In this document: positions 23,971 to 32,839 of the stretch, piece after piece
Layout: each line of letters opens with the position of its first letter
Numbering within the stretch: position 1 is the first letter of the stretch
Assembly: GCA_947166625.1 (NCBI GenBank)
Contig: CAMVEX010000010.1
Coordinates: forward strand, 1-64,000
Source of the DNA: an uncultured Clostridia bacterium
GTDB lineage: Bacteria > Bacillota > Clostridia > Oscillospirales > Acutalibacteraceae
DNA: 64,000 nucleotides
Reading direction: 5' to 3'
The notes under the pieces: model-generated
What the model was told of the DNA's origin: nothing
What the model saw: the letters and a program-made list of their open reading frames with translations, nothing else
Database searches by the model: none
Position numbers and translations under genes: made by a program

Positions 23971-23990
23971 AAAAACGCCGGGATCCGGCG
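23971..23990 (-). terminator. Leader hairpin with T-run (possible attenuator)
   Basis: Minus strand CGCCGG-ATC-CCGGCG (23976-23990) followed by TTTTTG (23971-23975). It has the form of an intrinsic terminator, yet it lies between the promoter at 24035-24063 and the ribosome binding site of the zinc-ribbon gene, so it would act in the 5' leader. Further upstream in that leader a TTGCAC/GTGCAA inverted repeat (24005-24010 with 24027-24032) could form a second structure. It could alternatively just terminate the gene ending at 24079. Confidence 0.6.
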
Positions 23991-24034
23991 CTCTTTGCGT
24001 TAAATTGCACAAAACAGTTTCACATAGTGCAAAT

Positions 24035-24063
24035 ATTATATCACGATTTTATAATAAATTCAA
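24035..24063 (-). promoter_or_regulatory. Promoter of the zinc-ribbon/transporter/lipase operon
   Basis: Minus strand TTGAAT (24058-24063), 17 bp, perfect TATAAT (24035-24040), 16 nt downstream of the preceding gene's stop. Confidence 0.7.
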
Positions 24064-24078
24064 TAAAAAATTGAAAAT

Positions 24079-25020
24079 TTATACGGTTACAAGCATCATT
24101 CTTTTTTCGGAAAAGGGGAGGATGCCCGAAACGAACTTCTTTGCCGCCGCCTCATAGGCAACGAGGATCTTTCCCTTGCAGAATTCGAGATCTTCGCTCA
24201 TTCGCGGAATGGTTATCTCCTTCTCCGCCCTGCCCGAGTCAAGATAAATGAGAGGGATCTTTTCGCCCTCGATTTCAAATTCTCCGTCCGGCTCTCCGCC
24301 GGTTTTATAAATTTTCAGTTTTGAACTCATTACGCCGCCCGATACGGATAAAACCGCTCTGCCGTCATCCGTTGCCGCGAAGCCCTGCACCTTGTCGCAG
24401 ACGGAATAAGCGACGGTCGGTTTTTCGCTGTTGATACCGAATTGCGAATCGGGATTTACCGCATATCCGAAAACGAGCGCGGAGTATTCGCCGCCGTCGG
24501 GGGTTTTGAGGATATGGGAATCATCGGTTTCATAATCTTTCGCGTGATATTCGCCGACATACACGGTTTCGCCGTCGCAGGAACAGAATGACGCCCTGCA
24601 CGGGACGGGCACCGAGCCGACGAAAGACACCGTGTCGCCGTCTTTTGCGGAAATGACATCGTCTTTTTTGAGCACAAACAGCTTCTCGGCGTTGCTTACA
24701 TAGATAAATTCACCCGCCGCCGTGACGCCTCCTGCGTGGCCGGCGTATTTGCTGCCGTCCTGCCTGCTGAGGATCACAAGCATTTCCGCTCCGTCCTTCA
24801 TAACATAAAGGCGCGAGGGATCGCCGTTTTCCATATATCCGCAGCAGATAAAAGAATCCTCATCCGCGAGATAGGTCGAGCCCTGCGGCACAAAATCCGT
24901 TTTAAGCCCCGGAATATCGGCGGCTTTTTCGGAAATTTTTGAATATTCGGGATATGCCGCTCCCCACAGAAGCGACGAAACAAATGTAAAAAATGACAGG
25001 ATCAAGGCAGTGATTTTCAT
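24079..25020 (-). CDS. Exported protein, probably beta-propeller-like
   Basis: A 313-residue secreted protein. Signal peptide MKITALILSFFTFVSSLLWG; the rest is made of short strand-turn repeats such as HAGGVTAAGEFIYVSNAEKL, GETVYVGEY and GFAATDDGRAVLSVS, the rhythm of a six- or seven-bladed propeller. No catalytic motif is visible. ATG 25020 (MKITALI) has AAAGGAGG upstream at 8 nt; a longer frame to 25044 overlaps the promoter. It is transcribed divergently from the clostripain gene. Confidence 0.72.
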   Translation of the reverse strand: MKITALILSFFTFVSSLLWGAAYPEYSKISEKAADIPGLKTDFVPQGSTYLADEDSFICCGYMENGDPSRLYVMKDGAEMLVILSRQDGSKYAGHAGGVTAAGEFIYVSNAEKLFVLKKDDVISAKDGDTVSFVGSVPVPCRASFCSCDGETVYVGEYHAKDYETDDSHILKTPDGGEYSALVFGYAVNPDSQFGINSEKPTVAYSVCDKVQGFAATDDGRAVLSVSGGVMSSKLKIYKTGGEPDGEFEIEGEKIPLIYLDSGRAEKEITIPRMSEDLEFCKGKILVAYEAAAKKFVSGILPFSEKRMMLVTV

Positions 25021-25042
25021 ATTTAAAGCCTCCTTTTGAAAC

Positions 25043-25071
25043 ATAATATCACATATCTGTCGTATTTACAA
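25043..25071 (-). promoter_or_regulatory. Promoter of the propeller-like gene
   Basis: Minus strand TTGTAA (25066-25071), 17 bp, TATTAT (25043-25048). Confidence 0.65.
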
Positions 25072-25094
25072 CAGCCTCAATTCGGATAAATGTA

Positions 25095-25123
25095 TTGACA
25101 CTTTGCCGCGGAAAAAATATAAT
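25095..25123 (+). promoter_or_regulatory. Consensus promoter of the clostripain-like gene
   Basis: Perfect TTGACA (25095-25100), 17-bp spacer, perfect TATAAT (25118-25123). One of the strongest sigma-A-type promoters of the window. Confidence 0.85.
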
Positions 25124-25160
25124 AATACGGAATAATAATTTGGCTAAGGAGGCATTGCAA

Positions 25161-27575
25161 ATGGATCAGCAGCCAAGAAGCCGTGAAAAAAATATCACGG
25201 GTCAGGGCAAACCGATAGAAAGACGCGGAGAGGGTCTCGGCTCGGGTCCGGTAGGCAGAAATGAAGGCTATCAGGGCAGAGGCGGCTCATCATCTCCTTC
25301 GGGCGGCGCTCCTCAGCGCTCGGGCGGCCCCACCCGCTCCGGCGGAAGAAAGGGCGGCTTGATCGCCATACTTCTCGCTTTGCTTCTGGGCGGAGGCGGA
25401 TTCGGTCTGAGCAGCCTGTTCGGCGGCAACGGCAGCGAAACTCCCGCGGCTCCGTCATCAAACACCGCTTCGTTTTCGAGTATGTTCAGCGGATTTACAA
25501 ACAGCACCGTTTCATCCGGCTGGGTCACCGAGCCCAACACCGGCAAACTCGATAAATCCGTCGCAGACGGGGCGAGGGCAAAGAGAACGGTCATCTACGG
25601 CGACAGCAGGGACCGCGCTACGGTAATGGTATATCTCTGCGGCACCGACCTTGAATCCAGAGCCGGGATGGCAAGCAACGATCTCAGAGAAATGGCGGCG
25701 GCTACCATCGGCAAAAACGTTGAGGTCATAATATATACCGGCGGCTGCACCTCCTGGAAAATAAGCGGGATAAGCAACAGTGTAAATCAGATATACAGGC
25801 TCTCAAACGGCAACCTGACCTGCCTTGTCAAAAATGACGGCACGGACGCCATGACCAAGAGCTCAACTCTCACGAGATTCATAAATTACTGCACGAAAAA
25901 CTACCCCGCAAACCGCAATATGCTCATTATGTGGGATCACGGCGGCGGCTCTATCTCGGGCTTCGGCTATGATGAGAGAAACAAGACCGCGGGCTCACTC
26001 ACTCTCAAAGGCATAAACGACGCTCTCAAAGCATCGGGCACAAAATTCGATTTCATCGGCTTTGACGCCTGCCTTATGGGCACCCTCGAGAACGCCCTTA
26101 TGCTCAACGAATATGCGGATTATATGATAGGCTCGGAAGAAACCGAGCCGGGCGTCGGCTGGTATTACACAAACTGGCTCACCGCTCTCTCAAAAAATCC
26201 CTCAATGCCGACGGTCGAGATAGGCAAGATAATCGTTGATGATTTCGTATCATTCTGCAATCAGAAATGCCCCGGTCAGAAGACCACTCTCTCGGTGGTC
26301 GATCTCGCGGAGCTTGCGGCTACGGTGCCTGCCGAATTCAGCAAATTCGCCGCAGACACTGCCGATCTGATAAAGAGCGATAATTACAAGGTGGTATCCG
26401 ACGCGAGAGCGAATACCCGCGAATTCGCCGTTTCGAGCAAGACCGATCAGATAGATCTCGTCCACCTCGCATACAATATGAAGACCGATGAGGCGAAAGG
26501 GCTTGCGGACGCCATCCTCGGGGCGGTCAAATACAACAAGACCTCATCCTCGATAAGCAACGCCTACGGCCTCGCGATATACTTCCCCTATAAAAAGACC
26601 TCGCGCGTCGAAAGCGCGGTAAAGGCATACGAAGCGATAGGTATCGACAGCAAATACACGGAATGCGTTCGCTCATTCGCGAGCCTTGAGCTTGCGGGTC
26701 AGGTGGTAGCGCAGGATTCGGCCCCCTCATCTCCCCTGCCCTCGCTTCTGGGCAACTTCACCGGCCAGTCGCCTGTTTCGGGCGGCGATATCACGAGCAT
26801 TCTCGGCAGCCTGCTGGGCGGTGCATCCTCATACACGGCTTCTTCATCCCTCGGCGGTCTCGGCGATCTGGCAGGTCTCGCGGGCTCATTCCTCGGCAGG
26901 AGCATAGATATTGAGAGCGCCTCCGAAACGATAGCCGCAAACCAGCTTGACACTTCATCATTCGCCTGGACCAAGGTGGGCGATAACTATCAGATGACGA
27001 TCAGCGACAGCCAGTGGAAGCAGATTCATTCGCTTGAGCTCAATCTCTTCTATGACGACGGCAAGGGCTATATTGATATGGGCCTTGACAATGTGTATAA
27101 ATTCACCGAGGAAGGCGCACTTGTGAGCGATTTTGACGGCACCTGGCTCGCCATTGACGGTCAGCCCGTTCCTTATTATCACACAGACACGTATGAAGAC
27201 GGTGATTATTATATCATCACGGGCAGGGTGCCCGTTCTTCTCAACGGTCAGAGAGCAAATCTCATCATAGTATTTGACAGCGACAATCCCAAGGGATATA
27301 TCGCGGGCGCGCGCACCGACTATGTTGACGGCGAGACCGAAACGATAGCCAAAGGTATGGAATCCCTTAAAAACGGCGATAAGATCGAATTCGTCTGCGA
27401 CTACTATTCATACGATAACGAGTATCTTGACAGCTACATCCTCGGAGATACCCTTATCTATAACGGCAGCCACACGATCTCAAACGTATATGTCGAGGCA
27501 GAAAAATGCTCCGCGGCTTATATGATCACCGATATATATAATAACGAATACTGGACTCCCGTCATCCCCGGTTGA
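25161..27575 (+). CDS. Clostripain-family (C11) cysteine peptidase
   Basis: An 804-residue membrane-attached peptidase. After a polar, Gly/Arg/Pro-rich cytoplasmic leader (1-70) comes one hydrophobic segment (LIAILLALLLGGGGFG), then the C11 domain: strand ATVMVYLCGTDLESR, catalytic His 260 in MWDHGGGS and catalytic Cys 304 in FDACLMGTLENA. Residues about 530-600 form a low-complexity Ser/Gly/Leu linker, followed by a C-terminal domain with repeated strand motifs. C11 enzymes cut after Arg/Lys and often self-process. ATG 25161 has AAGGAGG upstream. The LCP gene follows under its own promoter. Confidence 0.9.
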   Translation: MDQQPRSREKNITGQGKPIERRGEGLGSGPVGRNEGYQGRGGSSSPSGGAPQRSGGPTRSGGRKGGLIAILLALLLGGGGFGLSSLFGGNGSETPAAPSSNTASFSSMFSGFTNSTVSSGWVTEPNTGKLDKSVADGARAKRTVIYGDSRDRATVMVYLCGTDLESRAGMASNDLREMAAATIGKNVEVIIYTGGCTSWKISGISNSVNQIYRLSNGNLTCLVKNDGTDAMTKSSTLTRFINYCTKNYPANRNMLIMWDHGGGSISGFGYDERNKTAGSLTLKGINDALKASGTKFDFIGFDACLMGTLENALMLNEYADYMIGSEETEPGVGWYYTNWLTALSKNPSMPTVEIGKIIVDDFVSFCNQKCPGQKTTLSVVDLAELAATVPAEFSKFAADTADLIKSDNYKVVSDARANTREFAVSSKTDQIDLVHLAYNMKTDEAKGLADAILGAVKYNKTSSSISNAYGLAIYFPYKKTSRVESAVKAYEAIGIDSKYTECVRSFASLELAGQVVAQDSAPSSPLPSLLGNFTGQSPVSGGDITSILGSLLGGASSYTASSSLGGLGDLAGLAGSFLGRSIDIESASETIAANQLDTSSFAWTKVGDNYQMTISDSQWKQIHSLELNLFYDDGKGYIDMGLDNVYKFTEEGALVSDFDGTWLAIDGQPVPYYHTDTYEDGDYYIITGRVPVLLNGQRANLIIVFDSDNPKGYIAGARTDYVDGETETIAKGMESLKNGDKIEFVCDYYSYDNEYLDSYILGDTLIYNGSHTISNVYVEAEKCSAAYMITDIYNNEYWTPVIPG

Positions 27576-27663
27576 CGGAGCCCGGGAGCCCCGATTTTGT
27601 ATGTTTTTACAAAAATCAAGGCAATTATTCTGTATTATCATTGATTTTATTCGCATTTTATTC

Positions 27664-27692
27664 TTAACTTTTTAATACAATTATGCTATAAT
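27664..27692 (+). promoter_or_regulatory. Promoter of the LCP gene
   Basis: TTAACT (27664-27669), 17 bp, perfect TATAAT (27687-27692). The rest of the 161-nt gap holds no gene. Confidence 0.7.
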
Positions 27693-27736
27693 GAGAGCCC
27701 TGAGCAGACGAAAAAATTTTTCAGGCGGAGTAAACG

Positions 27737-29230
27737 ATGTCTAAAAGAGAAAAATACGAAGATATATCCAGCAGCAGTAAACCGGGCAGTTTCAAAGAGA
27801 AACTCGGCTACTCCTGCGAAAAAATCAAAATATTTTTTATGAGAAATCACAAGAGAAACCTCAAGGCGGTTTTGAGCGTGGTCATCTGTCTTGTTCTCAT
27901 CGTTGCCGCGATGGGCGGCGCTTATATACGCAAGCTGCTCGGTCTGATCAAATTCGATCCCGGCAATTTCGGCAATCCGGACGCCACGTTCGAGAGCGTT
28001 GAGCCCGATGAAAATCTCTCATTTGCCACCATTTCCGACGTCGGCGCTTCTTCCATAAAGGAATACGCCAAAAACTGGGCTCTGAACGGCGGCGACAAGC
28101 TCTACAGCAAATATGTATTCAATGTGCTTCTCATCGGCGAGGACGGGACGGATGAAGATTCTTTCCTGCGCTCCGACACGATGATAATAGCCTCGGTCAA
28201 CACCAAGACCAAAAAGATAACCCTCAGCTCCGTTATGCGCGACTGCTACACCTATATGAATATAGACGGCGAAGACAGATACGATAAAATCAACGCCGCA
28301 TACGCATGGGGCGGAGCCTCAAAGCTGATGCAGGTTTTATCCGATAACCTCAAAATCAAGCTTGACCACTATGTTTCGATAAATTTCAATTCATTCGCAA
28401 AGGCTATAAATAAGCTCGGCGGCATAGATGTTCCCATAACGGAAAAAGAAGCCGAATTTATGAACCGCACCACTCACCTCAACGATTTCACCGCGGGCGA
28501 GAGCGTTCACCTCAACGGCGAAAGAGCCCTCATATACGCGAGGATAAGAAAGCTTGACAGCGATATCGAGCGCACCCGCAGGCAGAGAAATGTGATCTCG
28601 GCGGCGATAAAGAAGGTCAAGGCTTCGTCGGTCAGCGATATCAACGGCCTTATCGAGGATTTCCTCCCCTATGTGACCACAAACTACAAGACCGGTGAGA
28701 TCCTCTCTCTCGGCACTCAGGCGCTCAGCGGCGGCTGGCAGAATTATGAGATAACCGGCGATGTGCTTCCGAATGAGGACGCCCGCCTGGCGGTCAACAG
28801 CTTCCAGGCTTACAGCGGAAAGGTGTTTGTATGGATAGTTGACTACACCCTCGCGGCGCGCGAAATTCAGCTCGCTCTCTACGGCAACACAAATATAGAG
28901 ATCGGCACCAACCACATCTCTCCCGTAGATATGGCAGACGGCGACAGCGGAACGACCTCTTATTACTCCAGCTCCCGAAACTACTATTATTCCTATCAGC
29001 AGAGCCAGCAGACGCAGACAACGCGCAGCAGATGGTATCAATGGACCAAGGCTCCGGAGAGCACGGATTATTACAACTCCACCTCAAGCCTGCGCGACAG
29101 ACTGTCCTCGGCTTTTTCAAGAGACAATACCGAAAACACACAGGCGCCCGTATATACAGACCCCGTTACTCAGTACACAGAGCCCTCTGCCCAGCCCTAT
29201 GTTGAGCCGTCGTCGGTATTTGAGGAATAA
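27737..29230 (+). CDS. LytR-CpsA-Psr (LCP) family wall-polymer ligase
   Basis: A 497-residue cell-envelope enzyme that transfers lipid-linked glycopolymers to peptidoglycan. Short cytoplasmic tail, one membrane helix (about 45-65, VLSVVICLVLIVAAMG), then the LCP domain: LLIGEDG, RSDTMIIASVNTKTKKI, SSVMRDCYTYM (the conserved arginine-containing strand), KINAAYAWGG and ARIRKLDSDIERTRRQR, the polyprenyl-phosphate-binding arginines. The last 120 residues are Ser/Thr/Tyr/Gln-rich and probably span the wall. Start ATG 27737 has GGCGGAG upstream. Confidence 0.93.
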   Translation: MSKREKYEDISSSSKPGSFKEKLGYSCEKIKIFFMRNHKRNLKAVLSVVICLVLIVAAMGGAYIRKLLGLIKFDPGNFGNPDATFESVEPDENLSFATISDVGASSIKEYAKNWALNGGDKLYSKYVFNVLLIGEDGTDEDSFLRSDTMIIASVNTKTKKITLSSVMRDCYTYMNIDGEDRYDKINAAYAWGGASKLMQVLSDNLKIKLDHYVSINFNSFAKAINKLGGIDVPITEKEAEFMNRTTHLNDFTAGESVHLNGERALIYARIRKLDSDIERTRRQRNVISAAIKKVKASSVSDINGLIEDFLPYVTTNYKTGEILSLGTQALSGGWQNYEITGDVLPNEDARLAVNSFQAYSGKVFVWIVDYTLAAREIQLALYGNTNIEIGTNHISPVDMADGDSGTTSYYSSSRNYYYSYQQSQQTQTTRSRWYQWTKAPESTDYYNSTSSLRDRLSSAFSRDNTENTQAPVYTDPVTQYTEPSAQPYVEPSSVFEE

Positions 29231-29250
29231 ACAATAAAATATACACGAAA

Positions 29251-29285
29251 ACCCGCAAGGACCGAGTGCCTTGCGGGTGATTTTT
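29251..29285. terminator. Bidirectional terminator
   Basis: ACCCGCAAGG and CCTTGCGGGT (29251-29260 with 29269-29278) with T-runs on both sides (GATTTTTATT on plus; TTTTCG on minus), serving the LCP gene and the convergent sulfoquinovose operon. Confidence 0.85.
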
Positions 29286-29306
29286 ATTATTCGGTTTTGC
29301 GGTGAT

Positions 29307-30752
29307 TTATTCCGCCGCCGATTCGTCTGCCGCTCTCTGAGCCGCAAGCTCTTCGTGGACCGTAACGAGCTTCTTCTTTGAAAGATCGTATCCGACAAAA
29401 AGGATGACCGCCATAAGCGCGAGCATGATCGCGGGAACGAGCGTGGATATATCATAGAGCTTTGAGAGCACTTCATCGGGCAGAGGGATGCCCTTCTTTG
29501 AAAGCTCGCCGTCATATTTGATATAGGCGAGCAGGGCGTTGAGACCTACGCCGGCAAGAGTCTGTCCGAGCTTGCGGGTGAATGAGAATACGGCGTAAGC
29601 CATTCCCTCTTCCCTTTTGCCCGTCTTGACCTCGTGATAATCTATGGTATCCATAACAAGCGCCCAGACTTCAAGCACAAGGAAGGTCTGACCGAGACCC
29701 GAGAAGAAAGTGAAAGCAAGGAAAACGGTCGGATACGAAGCGAGAGCGGTGCCTCTGACGGCAAAGAGCGCGATATTCACGACCGCCGCGAAAGCCATAC
29801 CTGCGGCGCAGAGCTCTTTCTTGCCGAATTTCCTTATAAGTTTATTCATTATCGGGATGAATATCGCCATCGGGCCGTAGGTGCAGATCGTTACAAATGC
29901 GTAAAGACCCGGTTTCCGGTAATAATCGGTAAAGAGGTATGTATAGGTTGACTGATAATAGAACTGGAATGCGATAAGAAGCATCGAGGCAAGCGAGAGG
30001 GTGACGAACGCCCTGTTGCCGAAGAGCTCTTTGACCGTAGCCACCGCGCTGTAATTCTTATCCTTCTTATGCTTCTGCGGAGCGATCCTCTCTTTTGTAA
30101 GCTTGTAATGGATAAAATAGACAGCCACGGAGAGGACCGAAAGGATCAGCACACACCAGAAAAGTTTCTTTTCATCAAGCGCTTTGATATCGGTGCCGTT
30201 TTTGTATTTGCCGGTAACGGTATAAACTATCATCGGGAGAATTATCGTGCCGGGCAGACCGCCGACGCCCGCGCCGATCGAGCGCCACATCGAGAGCGAC
30301 GAGCGCTCAAGCTCATCATCGGTAACGACCGAGGCAAGTGAGCCGTAAGGGATATTTACCGCCGTGTACATCATACCGTACATAATATAGGTGATATAGG
30401 CGTAAATAAGATACTGTATTTCGCTCAGGCCGGGAATTTTAAGGAACATAAGCGCCGCAGAGATCGCGAGAGGGATCGAAAAACCGATGATCCACGGTCT
30501 GAACTGACCCTTCGGATTCGGCTTTCTCGACTGGATAAACGCGCCCCAGAGCGGATCGTTGATCGCATCCCAGATCCTCGCCACGAGAATCAGCACGACG
30601 ATATAGCCGGGTCTTATCCCGAGCGAATCGGTATAGAATTTATTTTGGAAAGCGCCGATGAGCGAAAATGTGAGCAGACCCGCGGTGTCGCCGAGAGCAT
30701 AACCCACCTTATCTTTGAATTTTATGCCGTGAGTTGCTGTTGTTTCTGCCAA
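29307..30752 (-). CDS. GPH-family sugar symporter, probable sulfoquinovose importer
   Basis: A 481-residue twelve-helix MelB-type symporter. The conserved acidic pair is in ARIWDAINDPLWGAF, and the loop GQFRPWIIG follows. It is the last gene of the sulfoquinovose operon, 16 nt behind the TauE-like exporter. Because the sulfoquinovosidase has no signal peptide, this carrier is the best candidate for import of sulfoquinovose or its glycosides such as sulfoquinovosylglycerol. That substrate is inferred from context, not from sequence. Confidence 0.85.
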   Translation of the reverse strand: MAETTATHGIKFKDKVGYALGDTAGLLTFSLIGAFQNKFYTDSLGIRPGYIVVLILVARIWDAINDPLWGAFIQSRKPNPKGQFRPWIIGFSIPLAISAALMFLKIPGLSEIQYLIYAYITYIMYGMMYTAVNIPYGSLASVVTDDELERSSLSMWRSIGAGVGGLPGTIILPMIVYTVTGKYKNGTDIKALDEKKLFWCVLILSVLSVAVYFIHYKLTKERIAPQKHKKDKNYSAVATVKELFGNRAFVTLSLASMLLIAFQFYYQSTYTYLFTDYYRKPGLYAFVTICTYGPMAIFIPIMNKLIRKFGKKELCAAGMAFAAVVNIALFAVRGTALASYPTVFLAFTFFSGLGQTFLVLEVWALVMDTIDYHEVKTGKREEGMAYAVFSFTRKLGQTLAGVGLNALLAYIKYDGELSKKGIPLPDEVLSKLYDISTLVPAIMLALMAVILFVGYDLSKKKLVTVHEELAAQRAADESAAE

Positions 30753-30768
30753 ACCAATCTCTCCTTTA

Positions 30769-31500
30769 TCATTTTATCAAGAGGGACGCGCCGCTTATCA
30801 GCATCAGAATATAAGTGAGAATGAGAAAGACCTTCCTGCTCATTTTTTTGCTTATGAAACTGCCGATCACAAGGGCGCCTGCAAGTATCACGACAGATAT
30901 TGCCGTGAGCCTGACCGTTGAGGGGATAAAATACCCCTCATAAATATCCGCCGCGAAAAGGATGCCGTTGAGAAGTATCCACACCGCGCTGAGAGTGCCT
31001 CTGAATTCGTCTTTATCGCGCATTTTGCCGCTCGCGTAAGTGACCAGAAGCGGACCTCCGCAGACAAACATCCCGTGGACGACTCCCGAGAGGATGAGTA
31101 GGATCACCGAAACGGGCTCCGGGAGCTCTTTATCATCCTTATTCCTGAAAAATTTGACGGCATTCATCAGAGCAAAAGCTATCACGATGATGCCGAGCGT
31201 CTTGTAGAGAAGCGAGGGATTTCCGGTAAAAAACCTTTTGAGCCAGATCCCCGCCGCCATTCCTACAAGCATTATGCCCGTCATCTTGCCGAGCTCTTTT
31301 TTATTTATGTGTCTGAAACAGGTCGCGACCACATATACCGAGGCGGCGAGCCCGAGCAGATTGAGCACCGGCTTCGCCACATCATATCCCACAAGCATCA
31401 CCGAAAACGGCATGGCGAGCACCGTGCCCGCGAATCCCGTAATGCACTGGATTATGTTTGTGAGAAATACGACCAAAAGAAAAAGTATATTTTTAACCAT
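30769..31500 (-). CDS. TauE/SafE-family exporter, probable sulfonate efflux
   Basis: A 243-residue, about eight-helix permease of the TSUP (TauE/SafE) family, with the family pattern GFAGTVLAMPF in the first helix pair and GVVHGMFVCGGPLL in the second repeat. Family members export sulfite, sulfoacetate and other sulfonates. Inside a sulfoquinovose operon it most likely exports the three-carbon end product 2,3-dihydroxypropanesulfonate. ATG overlaps the isomerase stop by one base (TGATG). Confidence 0.88.
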   Translation of the reverse strand: MVKNILFLLVVFLTNIIQCITGFAGTVLAMPFSVMLVGYDVAKPVLNLLGLAASVYVVATCFRHINKKELGKMTGIMLVGMAAGIWLKRFFTGNPSLLYKTLGIIVIAFALMNAVKFFRNKDDKELPEPVSVILLILSGVVHGMFVCGGPLLVTYASGKMRDKDEFRGTLSAVWILLNGILFAADIYEGYFIPSTVRLTAISVVILAGALVIGSFISKKMSRKVFLILTYILMLISGASLLIK

Positions 31501-32834
31501 CAGAATTCACATACGGGTATGCCGAGCATATTGCCGAGAGCCTTCACCGTATCGTAAATATCGCCCTGCGCCACTGCAAAATGAGGTTCCCAGCCCCCTT
31601 TGACCGCGGTTTCTACCAAATTGCGCGCGTCGCTTTCCGTCTGAATGACGGTCGAGGTGCCGTAAAACTGCTGAGGCTTGTCGAGGGCTTTGCCCTTCGC
31701 GATAAAGAATCTGAAGCTGCCGTCCGCCTCTCTGCCGATCCTGAAAATCGTGACCTTTTCCTCGGGTCTGCATCCGAATTCGAGAGTGGGGCCGATTTTG
31801 CGGTTGCAGTGAAGCCCCGCGCAGGCTCCGGTATCCTCTCTTGCGAGCGAGCAGGGAGCCATACCGCAATGCCAGAAGGTGACGGTATTCTCTTTTTCGT
31901 CAAGAGAAACGGGGTCGCCGAAAAAGGCGCTCTTTCCCGTAAGGAAAGATGAGATATACATGGTCAGCGCTCCGTATGAATCCGCCTCGCAGGCGCAGGA
32001 TACGCCGAGATCATTCAGAATACCGAGCACGGAGCACACCGGGGTGCCGAAAGCCGTAAAGAAATCCGGCCAGCAGCGGCTCGCGAGAGCGCCGATATTA
32101 TTTGCCTTCACATAATCGGAATATGATTTATAAAGCCTTGCGAAATCCTCAACATTTTTGCTCTCTATATCATCGAGCCTGTTGATCCTCTTTGCCGCAT
32201 CCTCAAGATAAGGCTCTATCTCTTCGCGGGTGTAGGATTTCGCGCGGTCGATAAGCTCTCTCGCCTCGATGCTCTCAAGCGTTACTCCGAAAACTCTGAG
32301 CATATCGGAATCAAGCGCTCTGCCGAAGCCGAAGCCCTGCGGAGTATGCCCTACCTGGAGCAGATGAAGCGAATTCATGGCTTTTTTGACCTTTGCCGCG
32401 GCTACCGCGCACGCCACCGCATTTTTTACGCTCTCTTCATCGGGTGAGCCGAACACATATTCAAAGCTTCTGCTGAAGGCTCTGAGCGTATTTGCCGCCG
32501 AAAAGGCTCCGGTGAGGGAGTTGAGGCGCAGACGGGTGCCGTCGATCACGGGCTCGCGCAGAGTCCAGAGCAAGACGGGGCAGTCGAATTTATGAAGGAT
32601 CTCGCTCATATAAGCCGCGTTTGCGAAGGTGAGATTCTGAACTATCACGAGATCCGCGTGCGCGTCGCCTATATAATCTTTGAGTTTGTCTATGCTCAGC
32701 AGCATTTCACCGGGAACGCGGATATTTTCATCAATGCTTTTGAGCAGGGCGGCGCTTTTATCAAACTCCGCCCGGGCGCTCTCAAGATGGAATGTGCCTA
32801 CGCCTATGGGGATATATACGGGTAAGAAACTCAT
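31500..32834 (-). CDS. sftI: FucI/AraA-fold isomerase, probable sulfoquinovose isomerase
   Basis: A 444-residue ketol-isomerase of the L-fucose/L-arabinose isomerase superfamily. The metal-site blocks are visible: CACEADSYGALTMY with the ligand Glu, AFFGDPVSLDE with the ligand Asp, and FWHCGMAP with the ligand His. In the sulfo-SFT pathway such an enzyme converts sulfoquinovose to 6-deoxy-6-sulfofructose. The assignment rests on the fold plus the neighbours (sulfoquinovosidase, transaldolase, sulfolactaldehyde reductase, TauE). I chose ATG 32834 with GAGG upstream; a TTG at 32843 overlaps the preceding gene. Confidence 0.82.
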   Translation of the reverse strand: MSFLPVYIPIGVGTFHLESARAEFDKSAALLKSIDENIRVPGEMLLSIDKLKDYIGDAHADLVIVQNLTFANAAYMSEILHKFDCPVLLWTLREPVIDGTRLRLNSLTGAFSAANTLRAFSRSFEYVFGSPDEESVKNAVACAVAAAKVKKAMNSLHLLQVGHTPQGFGFGRALDSDMLRVFGVTLESIEARELIDRAKSYTREEIEPYLEDAAKRINRLDDIESKNVEDFARLYKSYSDYVKANNIGALASRCWPDFFTAFGTPVCSVLGILNDLGVSCACEADSYGALTMYISSFLTGKSAFFGDPVSLDEKENTVTFWHCGMAPCSLAREDTGACAGLHCNRKIGPTLEFGCRPEEKVTIFRIGREADGSFRFFIAKGKALDKPQQFYGTSTVIQTESDARNLVETAVKGGWEPHFAVAQGDIYDTVKALGNMLGIPVCEF

Positions 32835-32839
32835 TGAAA

